DNA of 7,602 nt, taken from NCBI GenBank assembly GCA_035541995.1, contig DATKMG010000167.1, positions 1 through 7,602 of the forward strand. The letters run 5' to 3'. This stretch comes from DATKMG01 sp035541995 (GTDB lineage: Bacteria > Acidobacteriota > Terriglobia > Versatilivoradales > Versatilivoraceae). The position numbers and the translations under genes were made by a program. Each line of letters starts with the position of its first letter. The first letter of the stretch is position 1. The notes beneath the pieces were generated by a model. That model worked only from the letters and a program-made list of their open reading frames with translations, did no database searches and was not told the origin of the DNA. Of this stretch, positions 1 to 5,911 are shown piece by piece.

Positions 1-216
1 CATGGACGGCTGCGGGCAAATTCTCAGCTTTTCCTCCTCTCCACAATTTCGCGATGGCTCCAGAAAGCACGGGTTGAAGTTCGGATTGCGGGTCACCAAC
101 GCTGGCAGTCGAGGCAAGGAAATCTGTCCTCCGCAGAATGCCTGTGGAGGACTGGAACATACACGCGGTGAGCAACAACGAGGTGGTTAGTAAATGCCGC
201 ATAGAACCCGGAACGA
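1..216. other. Left-edge region with no supported gene
   Basis: The only open frames here are about 60 codons long, and their translations do not look like a protein family or a membrane or secreted protein. The region lies downstream of the transporter pair on the minus strand. It contains one dyad at 127-151, listed separately. A gene lying mostly outside the window to the left cannot be excluded. Confidence 0.5.
127..151. repeat. Small dyad downstream of the transporter pair
   Basis: TCCTCCGCAG (127-136) faces CTGTGGAGGA (142-151) across the 5-base loop AATGC, with 9 of 10 positions complementary. It lies 66 bases beyond the stop of the minus-strand transporter gene, so it could act as a transcription terminator. 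The minus-strand sequence after it is only mildly T-rich, so this is weak. The TCCTCCGC arm also matches the small hairpin inside the palindromic repeat at 6120-6285. Confidence 0.35.
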
Positions 217-639
217 CTACGCCACACTTAACAACACAATCGCCAGCGTGCCCAGCACACAACCGGAGATCCCGTACCAGCCCAACCGTTCGCGAAAGAG
301 CAATACGCCGGCTGTCACAACTACAAACAGGCTTCCCCCGTTGGCGATTGGAAAGGCGATATTTCCAGGGATATTGTAAGTATTGAGCGCATACCCTAGA
401 GAAGTGGTCCCGGAAATACTGCACAACGCCATCAGGCTGCCCATGCCGATCTCAGTTCGATTTGGCCAGGTTTTTTTGGCAAGCAACCGGAGGGTCATGA
501 ATAAAAATCCACCCAGGTAATAATACATGATGTACTGAGGAGTGACTACGCCAGCCAGGCCCATTCCCGCCAACACGCGCAGACCAAAAACCCCGCAACC
601 ATTGAACAGGAAGGCGAGGAGCATGAGCAGGAGCCACAT
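217..639 (-). CDS. EamA/DMT half-transporter, second subunit
   Basis: This 140-residue integral membrane protein resembles one half of a drug/metabolite transporter (EamA). About five hydrophobic helices are visible: residues 1-24, about 34-53, 66-86, 93-114 and 121-139. The FRERLGWYGISG stretch before the last helix fits the conserved acidic position at the end of an EamA repeat. A full EamA protein has about 290-300 residues and ten helices, so this is half length. The ATG lies 4 bases after the stop of the upstream half-transporter. An AAGGAAGGG ribosome-binding sequence sits inside the end of that gene, which suggests translational coupling. Positive charges follow helix 2 (LAKKTWPNR) and helix 4 (RER), predicting N-terminus inside and C-terminus outside. 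The substrate is unknown; metabolite export is the general role of the family. Confidence 0.8.
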   Translation of the reverse strand: MWLLLMLLAFLFNGCGVFGLRVLAGMGLAGVVTPQYIMYYYLGGFLFMTLRLLAKKTWPNRTEIGMGSLMALCSISGTTSLGYALNTYNIPGNIAFPIANGGSLFVVVTAGVLLFRERLGWYGISGCVLGTLAIVLLSVA

Positions 640-655
640 GAGGTTACCCTTCCTT
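628..655 (-). promoter_or_regulatory. Coupled stop, ribosome-binding site and start between transporter halves
   Basis: On the minus strand the sequence reads GGAAGGAAGGG, then the upstream stop TAA, then CCTC, then ATG. The ribosome-binding purines therefore lie inside the last codons of the first gene. This arrangement supports two deliberately separate, coupled genes rather than one gene broken by a frameshift. Confidence 0.6.
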
Positions 656-1144
656 CCCGGATTCCTGCGTAACTATGTCAATAGGAAGCATCGAGGAATC
701 TGCCTTCTTCTGGTCTAGCCGGCGCAAGTCTTCCAGACGATCCAGCCAAACCAGGATTATGGCGATAACAATCAGCCCGAGGACTCCTATTTTTTTCAGA
801 TTGACCGGCTCGTGGTAAATGAGGATGGAGCCGACGGTTGGAATGGCGGCAGAGAAGTTGATGATCAGCCAACTGGTGGCGATCTTTCCATGCTTGAGGC
901 CCTCCTGAAAGGCCCAAATTGCACAAAGGGCAATCGATCCACAGACGAAAGCCAAACACAAAACCTTGACTGGGACAGCATAACCTTTTCCCAGGAGCAC
1001 AAAAACGTTCATGCCCAGGAAGCCCGAGAAAAAAAGTACCCCCGAGAGCGGTTCTGGGCGGCAATGCTTTCGCTCTGCCAGCTTGTGGCATGCACCAAGC
1101 AAGCCGTAACTAAACAGACTCCAAAAGACCAGAAAATATCCCAT
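644..1144 (-). CDS. EamA/DMT half-transporter, first subunit
   Basis: From the chosen ATG this is a 166-residue membrane protein with five hydrophobic helices, beginning YFLVFWSLFSYGLLG and ending IGVLGLIVIAIILVW. A hydrophilic charged tail of about 35 residues (RLEDLRRLDQKK and onward) follows. An EamA-like acidic residue precedes helix 5 (IYHEPVNLKK). Positive loops after helix 1 (HKLAERKHCR) and after helix 5 predict N-out and C-in, the opposite of its partner. The start at 1144 was chosen because it places helix 1 at the N-terminus and has AGGGAGG just upstream, although with only 3 bases of spacing. An alternative TTG start at 1186 adds 14 residues and has GAGG at a 7-base spacing. The next gene starts 4 bases after this stop, so the two are very probably co-transcribed and form a heterodimer. 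Confidence 0.78.
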   Translation of the reverse strand: MGYFLVFWSLFSYGLLGACHKLAERKHCRPEPLSGVLFFSGFLGMNVFVLLGKGYAVPVKVLCLAFVCGSIALCAIWAFQEGLKHGKIATSWLIINFSAAIPTVGSILIYHEPVNLKKIGVLGLIVIAIILVWLDRLEDLRRLDQKKADSSMLPIDIVTQESGKEG

Positions 1145-1154
1145 GGGCCTCCCT

Positions 1155-1200
1155 GTTGAGTCGGATAGCGGGACAGAAGTCAGCAACCGAAATCCTCATT
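1155..1200. repeat. Diverged direct repeat, copy A
   Basis: The core AAGTCAGCAACCGAAATCC (1177-1195) matches AAGTCAGCTAGCGAAATCC (1480-1498) at 17 of 19 positions. Similarity extends leftwards to GTTGAGTC (1155) against GTTGACTC (1458), giving roughly 75% identity over about 46 bp with a constant offset of 303 bp. This copy lies immediately upstream of the first transporter gene on the minus strand and contains its alternative TTG start. Confidence 0.55.
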
Positions 1201-1244
1201 GTTTCATAGTGGGTTAGTTAAACGGGGAGGCAAGGTGAGAGTAT

Positions 1245-1382
1245 GGACTGCGCCGGCAGAGCGAAGCGTCGACGGCGCTTTCGCTTCCAGGAAAGCCACC
1301 ATGCTCCGGTCCGTGTCATTTATATTTTCAAGACTGCTGCAAAAAACAAAGCGGTGTCGCGCTGCGCTTGCCCCCGCACTCC
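1245..1382. repeat. Palindromic intergenic element, copy 1
   Basis: The left arm (1245-1281) begins GGACTGCGCCGGCAGAGCG and ends GGCGCTTT. The right arm (1348-1382) begins AAAGCGGTGTCGCGC and ends CCGCACTCC. The arms are imperfect inverted repeats of one another across a 66-base, AT-richer centre. Both arms match those of the element at 6120-6285, and the centres share TCCGTGTCATT (1310-1320 and 6199-6209). Similarity to copy 3 also continues past the right arm (CTTCTC and following pyrimidines). It has no coding content of its own. The best guess is a non-autonomous, REP- or MITE-like repeat. Confidence 0.8.
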
Positions 1383-1457
1383 AAAGATTCCACTTCTCCT
1401 TCCTCTTTCGTGACGACCCGGTTAACTCCCCCAGTTTCTTCATATGTGTGGCTCATC

Positions 1458-1503
1458 GTTGACTCTGGAAGCGTAACAAAAGTCAGCTAGCGAAATCCCA
1501 TCT
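1458..1503. repeat. Diverged direct repeat, copy B
   Basis: This is the partner of copy A, displaced by about 303 bp on the far side of the palindromic element. On the minus strand it is followed at 1443 by ATGAAGAAACTGGG, much as copy A is followed by the transporter start. It could be a relic of a duplicated gene-start or promoter region. Confidence 0.55.
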
Positions 1504-1536
1504 TTCCATGCACTCATCCCGCTTGCTGGATTAGGA

Positions 1537-2649
1537 CTATCCAACCCGAAACCGCCTCAGAACCTCTTCATTGATGCTGACTCCGAGGCCTGGCCCCGTT
1601 GGCACTGAGACTTCCCCCTCCTTGATGCTAAAGGCCGGCTCCACCAAATCAGCCGTGTAGTACATGGGTCCAGCCGCATCCGGGGGATACATCTCGAGAT
1701 CCAGGCCATTTGATACACTAAGCACTTGGAGGATGGCGGCATGGCCGATTCCCATTTCCTGGTTGGAACCAAGTGTGGCCCCAACACCCAATGCTTCCGC
1801 CACTTGAATCGCTTCCAAGGCTCCCAGAATTCCCCCGGCTTTTCCAACATAAATGTTGACCGCATCGGCTGCACCCAAGCGTGCCACCATGGCCACGTCC
1901 CGGGCATTCCATACACTCTCATCTAGCAAAATCGGGATCTTCGAGTGCGCACGCAATTGTGCCGTCTCGTGCAGGTTGGCCTTGTGGAGAGGTTGCTCAA
2001 TCGCCGCAATTCCCATATGTTCTAGGAAGGGCAGGGCTCTTCGTGCCTCACCCAGAGACCACCCTCCGTTGGCATCGACTCCCAGAGATACCTCGTCTCC
2101 GAGACTCTCTCGCACGGTTGCCACCCGGTCCAAGTCATGGGACAAGCCTGTTCCCACCTTCACTTTGAATTTACGGAACCCGGCTTCCCAGGCCTGTTTC
2201 GCAATCGTTGCGGCATCATGGGGAGCAACTCCGGAAATGGAAAATTTCGACCGGATCGAATTTCGCACCGACCCGCCCAACAAGGTGCCCACAGACACTC
2301 CACAGGACTTCGCCAGCGCATCCCAGCAGGCCATGTCGATCCCGGCTTTGGTAAATGGAAAACCAGCGAGAGCGTTGTCCATGACACCGCGCACGACATT
2401 TGGATTGAGCTCCCTGCCTATAAGCAATGGTGCGAGGACATTCCGGACAGCTGCTTCGGCTGTTTCAAATCCCTCGCCGCTCCATAGATGGGTGCCGCTC
2501 ACCTCGCCAATTCCTTCGATCCCTTCAGTCCTTACCCGTACTATCAGAAACGGGGAACGATTATGGGTTCCGGCTCCTCCAGTGATGACCCATTCAGGGC
2601 GGATCGGCAACAGAATACGTTCTGTGTGAATGGCATCAATCGTCAGCAT
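1537..2649 (-). CDS. Enolase-superfamily enzyme (mandelate racemase/muconate lactonizing type)
   Basis: This 370-residue protein has the normal length and layout of the MR/MLE group: an N-terminal capping domain (about 1-125) and a metal-binding TIM barrel (about 130-340). Visible family motifs are the KxK pair in FKVKVG (K162, K164), metal ligands D192 in VDANGGW and E218 in IEQP, and D243 with E244 in LLDESVW. These enzymes abstract a proton next to a carboxylate, with Mg2+ holding the enolate, in racemization, epimerization, cycloisomerization or dehydration. At barrel strand 6, MLE-type enzymes usually have a catalytic lysine in an NIK-like motif; here the motif is NIYVGKAGG, with tyrosine at 267 and lysine at 270. 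The substrate therefore cannot be assigned and may be a sugar acid, amino-acid derivative or dipeptide. AGGGA lies 11 bases before the ATG. It is cytoplasmic and divergent from the TPR genes. Confidence 0.9.
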   Translation of the reverse strand: MLTIDAIHTERILLPIRPEWVITGGAGTHNRSPFLIVRVRTEGIEGIGEVSGTHLWSGEGFETAEAAVRNVLAPLLIGRELNPNVVRGVMDNALAGFPFTKAGIDMACWDALAKSCGVSVGTLLGGSVRNSIRSKFSISGVAPHDAATIAKQAWEAGFRKFKVKVGTGLSHDLDRVATVRESLGDEVSLGVDANGGWSLGEARRALPFLEHMGIAAIEQPLHKANLHETAQLRAHSKIPILLDESVWNARDVAMVARLGAADAVNIYVGKAGGILGALEAIQVAEALGVGATLGSNQEMGIGHAAILQVLSVSNGLDLEMYPPDAAGPMYYTADLVEPAFSIKEGEVSVPTGPGLGVSINEEVLRRFRVG

Positions 2650-2795
2650 GGCTGTTTAAGTCCCTAATGCGTAGAGAACGCTCCGATTGCCTCACTTTAG
2701 CCATTGTTAATTCATATTTGCAAGAGTAATTCGAATCTACCCCCGGTTCTGTCCCAATAGTGGACCAGTTCCTTTGAGGTGACCTAACCCGACAA

Positions 2796-2814
2796 GAGAG
2801 AGACCGACTCTCTC
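2796..2814. repeat. Perfect 7-bp hairpin
   Basis: GAGAGAG (2796-2802) and CTCTCTC (2808-2814) form a perfect stem around ACCGA. No T-run follows on either strand, so it is not an ordinary intrinsic terminator. It could be an operator-like dyad or have no function. Confidence 0.45.
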
Positions 2815-2886
2815 AGGAACCGCCTAGGAATATCACACGCCTGGGTGCCTGGTTTGGGCGATACAATCCCAGCCCAAGGCCCACTT

Positions 2887-2938
2887 GGGATCGCCGACAC
2901 CCCCGTCGGCCCTTGCCGAGCCAGGGCTCGGCGGTCCC
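2887..2938. repeat. GC-rich dyad able to fold in two alternative ways
   Basis: The outer arms GGGATCGCCGA (2887-2897) and TCGGCGGTCCC (2928-2938) pair at 10 of 11 positions, with the eleventh a U-G wobble in plus-strand RNA. Inside them TCGGC-CCTT-GCCGA (2906-2919) forms a tetraloop hairpin. The same bases can instead make two separate hairpins: GCCGAC/GTCGGC (2893-2910) and GCCGAGC/GCTCGGC (2915-2932). It starts about 250 bp before the TPR start and about 240 bp before the enolase-gene start. It may be another repeat family or a regulatory structure. No T-run follows it. Confidence 0.6.
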
Positions 2939-3132
2939 GGCCTCTGTTTGGCCCATGGCGCTTTGAATTGGCCCAGAGCGGAGTAAAAGAAAAGGGACGG
3001 ATTCCTTTTGTGCTGGGATAAAATGCTTGTGAGGACGCTGACAGTCGCGTGGGCCCAGGCTTGAGGCATGTGACAGAGAAGCCGCTTAGGGGAACCGTCG
3101 CATCGAGTTATCCTCTCATCTGATTTGACTTT

Positions 3133-4617
3133 ATGGGAATCTTATCGAAAAGATGTTCAACGGCAATTATGTCGGCCATGTTGGGATTTGGGGTCCCTCT
3201 CCTGCGGGTTCCCTCTCTTGCCCAATCCGGCCAGTTCAGTTCACTTGAAGCTAAGGCACACTACGAAGCGGCTATTGGGCTAAGCGAACGGTCCGAGTGG
3301 CGCGGTGCGATGCTAGAGTTGAATCGAGCGCTTAAGTATGAACCTGACAATCCTGCGATTCTGGTCGAATTGGGGATCACCTGGGGGGAACTGAAGGAAT
3401 GGGATCAAGCGATCAGGGTCTTAAAGCGAGCCGTAGAGCTGGCTCCAAATTCCGTCCGGGCCCACTACAACCTGGCTGCGACACTTGACCGTGCCAGTCC
3501 TGGACAACGCCTGGGCATACCGGAATACCGAAAGGCACTCAAGATAGATCCCACTGATGTGGGCTCGCTTGTCAATCTGGCCTCCGATGTAGGAGATCGA
3601 GATAGCGCGGCAGCAAGAAGAATGCTTGAGAAGGCCCTGAAGACTGATCCGAAAAACGCTCGGGCTCATTTCAATCTGGCCCTCCTGCTTAAGAATAGCC
3701 AAGACCGGCAAGGGTCGATCAAGGCTATGCAAAAGGCGATTGATTTGGAGCCCGACTCAGTTGAATTCAGAAGGCAATTCGTGTCTTTGCTGTTATCGGA
3801 GGGCAGGTCGGATGAAGCCATTGTCCAGTGTCAGCAGATGCTCAAGCGCGATGAAACAGATTGGAACAGCCACTCCACCTTGGGCCGAATATTGATTCGC
3901 CAGGGTGAACAAGAAGAGGGTGAAAAGGAACTTCAGAAGGCAGAGCGAATTCGACAATTGCAGAAAGTGCAGGAGGCTGTTGAGACATCAGTCAAGCAAG
4001 GAACCTCTGCCATGAATCAGGGGAAATTCGAGGAGGCGATCACGAAGTTCGGCGCAGCTCTGGAACTCGACAAAGGATCGATGCAGGCCTGGATGTACCT
4101 GGGGGTCGCCCTGGCTGCTGCGGGACATCTGGATCAGGGGATAGAGAGACTCAATCAGGCCATAAAAATGGATCCGTCCAGCCCGAGGGCACATCACAAT
4201 CTGGGGACAGTCCTCTTACAGGCTGGCCGAATTGATCTCGCTCAACGAGAATTCGAAAAAGCTTTAGAACTGGACCCCTACTTTCCAGAGGCCCATAATA
4301 ATCTTGGACTCATCTTTTCCAGGAATAACCAGGAAAGTAAGGCAATAGACCACTTTCGCGTAGCTACGGAGCTTAATCCTCGGTATCTGGAAGCCCTTTT
4401 CAATTTGGGACTTGCCCTTCGCTCGGTCAACCGGATCGAAGAGGCTGTTCGAGCATTTGGGGAAGCGGCCAAAGTTGCGCCTGATAACGCTCAGGTGCAG
4501 CGTGCACTGGGCATGGCCTTAAAGGACAAAGGAGACCTAACGGCGGCGAAACAGGCGATGGATCGAGCCGACGCACTGCAGGGGCAAGCCGAGTCAAATG
4601 TGGAGAATTCAAAATGA
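3133..4617 (+). CDS. Exported TPR-repeat protein (about 13 repeats)
   Basis: This 494-residue protein is built almost wholly of tetratricopeptide repeats. The N-terminus looks like a Sec signal peptide: basic SKR (5-7), a hydrophobic stretch (about 11-25) and a likely cut after SLA at residue 30. Two TPR arrays follow. The first spans about 38-273, and its repeat ends include ALKYEPDN, AVELAPNS, ALKIDPTD, ALKTDPKN and AIDLEPDS. A charged helical linker (about 270-285) follows, then a second array (about 286-485) with ALELDKGS, AIKMDPSS, ALELDPYF, ATELNPRY and AAKVAPDN. Such arrays bind proteins or peptides, and no catalytic domain is present. ATG 3133 is the first start after an in-frame stop at 3121, but no clear Shine-Dalgarno sequence precedes it. 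Its stop overlaps the next ATG (ATGA at 4614-4617). It is probably periplasmic or outer-membrane associated; the partner is unknown. Confidence 0.88.
   Translation: MGILSKRCSTAIMSAMLGFGVPLLRVPSLAQSGQFSSLEAKAHYEAAIGLSERSEWRGAMLELNRALKYEPDNPAILVELGITWGELKEWDQAIRVLKRAVELAPNSVRAHYNLAATLDRASPGQRLGIPEYRKALKIDPTDVGSLVNLASDVGDRDSAAARRMLEKALKTDPKNARAHFNLALLLKNSQDRQGSIKAMQKAIDLEPDSVEFRRQFVSLLLSEGRSDEAIVQCQQMLKRDETDWNSHSTLGRILIRQGEQEEGEKELQKAERIRQLQKVQEAVETSVKQGTSAMNQGKFEEAITKFGAALELDKGSMQAWMYLGVALAAAGHLDQGIERLNQAIKMDPSSPRAHHNLGTVLLQAGRIDLAQREFEKALELDPYFPEAHNNLGLIFSRNNQESKAIDHFRVATELNPRYLEALFNLGLALRSVNRIEEAVRAFGEAAKVAPDNAQVQRALGMALKDKGDLTAAKQAMDRADALQGQAESNVENSK
4602..4616 (+). promoter_or_regulatory. 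Ribosome-binding site and ATG overlapping the first TPR stop
   Basis: GGAG at 4602-4605 lies 8 bases before ATG 4614, and the ATG overlaps the preceding TGA as ATGA. This is the usual signature of a coupled downstream gene. It is the best initiation signal between the two TPR genes, yet its frame closes after 15 codons. Confidence 0.6.
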
Positions 4618-4661
4618 AGCCTCAAGGACGCGTTGCATTTTCTAAGCAATTACGACCGTGA
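4614..4661 (+). other. 15-codon open frame, possible relic start of the second TPR gene or leader peptide
   Basis: From ATG 4614 the frame reads MKPQGRVAFSKQLRP and stops at TGA 4659-4661. The sequence is basic, like the n-region of a signal peptide. The stop overlaps the GTG at 4658 (GTGA), which opens the frame leading into the second TPR protein. Two readings are possible. It may be the original N-terminus, now cut off from its gene by insertion of the palindromic element and nearby changes. Alternatively it is a short leader whose termination feeds re-initiation at GTG 4658. Confidence 0.45.
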
Positions 4662-5911
4662 CCCACAAACTGATTGACTACCTTCCAATAAAAGGCCAGT
4701 TGCAGCGAAAAAGTCTTTGGAGTTCGGCAGCTTGCTGCCGCTTTCGATTGCTGGAAGCCTCGCTTCCAGCAGTCCGTCCGGCTGGCCGGCCGGAGCGAGA
4801 ACGCCGGCGCAATTGTCGCAGTCGCCGCTGTAGCTCGCGCACTCCAAACCTGTCTCGTTTGACTTGTCCGTTACTCTCATCACGGACGTGGACTTGTTTT
4901 TTTCTACCCTGCTGGTTGGTTCTTGCATCCCAGGAGAGTTTCTTTGCACAGCAGGCCTCCACTCCTCTCACCCAGACGACGAAGGAACAGGATCTTCGAC
5001 GAGCTGTTTCCAAAGGCCTCAACTCGCTTGGTGTCTTTTATTACGAGAATCATGATTCTCAAAAAGCGATCGAGACTCTGGAAGAGGCGCTCAAGTACGA
5101 TCCGGATAATCCGGACATCCGGACAAACCTGGCCATGATGTATCTTGAGCAGCAACAATTCGAGAAGGTCCTGGAACAATTAGGTGCCATTCCAAACCTG
5201 GACGAGCGTGATCGACGTGCCCTGACTGCGCTGGCCGTTTCCAATTTCGTTTTGGGAAAGTATGGTCAGGCCGTTCTATTCTACAGGAAGCTAGCGCAGG
5301 CACAGCCCGATGACCAGGTACTGCATCTGACCCTGGCTGTTGCCCTTCAGCTGAACGGTGAAGGCGAGGAGGGTGAAAAAGTAAGACGTCAATTGCCCAA
5401 TGATCCTTCTATTGAGGCACAGTACCATGCCATCCTGGCCGATGCCCTACGTTTTCGCTCCAAGGTTGCTGAGGCAGTGGCGGAATACGAGAAAGCGATT
5501 GCCCTTGCACCGGACCTCCCGGAGGTGAACTATCGCTTGGGAGTGCTTCAAAGCGAACTTCACAATTACGAGAAGGCTGCCGAATCATTCCGACGGGAGT
5601 TAAGGATCAGTCCTAACAATCCCGACGCCAATTATTCTTTAGGGGCCTATTATCTGAGTTATGGCAATGACTCCGGACTGGCCAAAAACTATTTCGAAAA
5701 GACTCTCCAATACAACCCCCAGCATCTCGGCGCGTACCTAGGGTTGATGAAAATCTATCTCAATCGTTCCCAGGCTGCAGAAGCCCTTCATCTCGCGGAG
5801 AAGGCGGAGGAACTGGGTAGCGGGAATGACGAATTCCATTACCTCAAATCAAGAGCTCTCAACCTGCTTGGCAAGAAGGATCAGGCAGAAAAGGAACTCA
5901 AGATCTTCTAG
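4658..5911 (+). CDS. Second exported TPR-repeat protein, with a repeat-derived 5' end
   Basis: The convincing part of this frame is residues about 79-417 counted from GTG 4658. A hydrophobic export segment CFFLPCWLVLA (80-90) has possible cuts after A90 or A97, followed by about eight TPRs (117-389) and a partial ninth. Typical repeat ends are ALKYDPDN, KLAQAQPDD, AIALAPDL and LRISPNN. It resembles the first TPR protein (ALKYDPDN against ALKYEPDN), so the pair are likely paralogues acting together outside the cytoplasm. The start is uncertain. Residues 20-64 translate the palindromic element 4716-4848 and are Arg/Cys-rich and unlike a natural protein. GTG 4658 gives 417 residues through re-initiation, while TTG 4859 gives 350 residues with a normal signal peptide but no Shine-Dalgarno sequence. 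The gene may be poorly expressed or disrupted at its start. The downstream coding sequence is intact. Confidence 0.75.
   Translation: MTHKLIDYLPIKGQLQRKSLWSSAACCRFRLLEASLPAVRPAGRPERERRRNCRSRRCSSRTPNLSRLTCPLLSSRTWTCFFLPCWLVLASQESFFAQQASTPLTQTTKEQDLRRAVSKGLNSLGVFYYENHDSQKAIETLEEALKYDPDNPDIRTNLAMMYLEQQQFEKVLEQLGAIPNLDERDRRALTALAVSNFVLGKYGQAVLFYRKLAQAQPDDQVLHLTLAVALQLNGEGEEGEKVRRQLPNDPSIEAQYHAILADALRFRSKVAEAVAEYEKAIALAPDLPEVNYRLGVLQSELHNYEKAAESFRRELRISPNNPDANYSLGAYYLSYGNDSGLAKNYFEKTLQYNPQHLGAYLGLMKIYLNRSQAAEALHLAEKAEELGSGNDEFHYLKSRALNLLGKKDQAEKELKIF
4716..4848. repeat. Palindromic element, copy 2, at the 5' end of a TPR gene
   Basis: The ends are a perfect inverted repeat, TTTGGAGT (4716-4723) and ACTCCAAA (4841-4848), and the inner arms pair imperfectly. 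Three small hairpins are nested inside: CGGCAGC/GCTGCCG (4725-4740), GCTGGAAGC/GCTTCCAGC (4750-4770, a perfect 9-bp stem with loop CTC) and TCCGGC/GCCGGA (4777-4794). The terminal GGAGT and GCGCACTCC relate it to the elements at 1245 and 6120, although its interior is different. It is the only copy of the three lying inside an open reading frame. Confidence 0.75.

Larger units (their letters stand above)
1145..1536. other. Intergenic region holding a palindromic repeat inside a diverged duplication
   Basis: This 392-bp gap separates the enolase-superfamily gene from the transporter pair; all these genes are on the minus strand. It holds the palindromic element 1245-1382 and two diverged copies of a 46-bp sequence (1155-1200 and 1458-1503). 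A 79-codon minus-strand frame opening at 1443 crosses the palindromic element and looks like a by-product of it, so it is not called as a gene. The promoter of the transporter pair probably lies here, but I see no clear -35/-10 pair. Confidence 0.6.
2650..3132. other. Divergent intergenic region with hairpins
   Basis: This 483-bp stretch lies between the enolase-superfamily gene and the first TPR gene, which point away from each other, so both promoters should be here. I see no convincing -35/-10 pair; TAAAAT at 3019-3024 is the best single -10-like box and lacks a partner. It contains the hairpin at 2796-2814 and the GC-rich dyad at 2887-2938. The 78-codon minus-strand frame across 2833-3069 is proline-, glycine- and tryptophan-rich and spans the dyad, so I do not call it a gene. 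Confidence 0.6.

Noticed and set aside
2..190. 62-codon plus-strand frame at the left edge, possibly the tail of a gene
   Set aside because: The translation has no recognisable features, and the window edge hides any upstream part; there is not enough support.
217..1144. A single EamA gene broken by a frameshift
   Set aside because: The second ATG has its own purine-rich ribosome-binding site at suitable spacing and the first protein ends in a long hydrophilic tail, so two coupled genes is the simpler reading.
644..1186. TTG 1186 as the start of the first transporter subunit
   Set aside because: It has a reasonable GAGG sequence, but it adds 14 polar residues before helix 1 and lies within the duplicated 46-bp sequence; ATG 1144 fits the family N-terminus better. 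It is kept as an alternative.
1204..1443. 79-codon minus-strand open frame
   Set aside because: It reads straight through palindromic element copy 1, has no family resemblance, and a comparable spurious frame exists across copy 3.
1853..2629. 258-codon plus-strand frame opposite the enolase-superfamily gene
   Set aside because: It is the antisense shadow of a clearly recognised enzyme and is Ser/Arg/Pro-rich without domain character.
3019..3024. TAAAAT as a -10 box for the TPR operon
   Set aside because: No -35-like hexamer lies 16-18 bases upstream; one hexamer alone is too weak to call a promoter.
2833..3069. 78-codon minus-strand open frame in the divergent intergenic region
   Set aside because: Low-complexity composition, it spans the GC-rich dyad, and there is no ribosome-binding site or recognisable domain.
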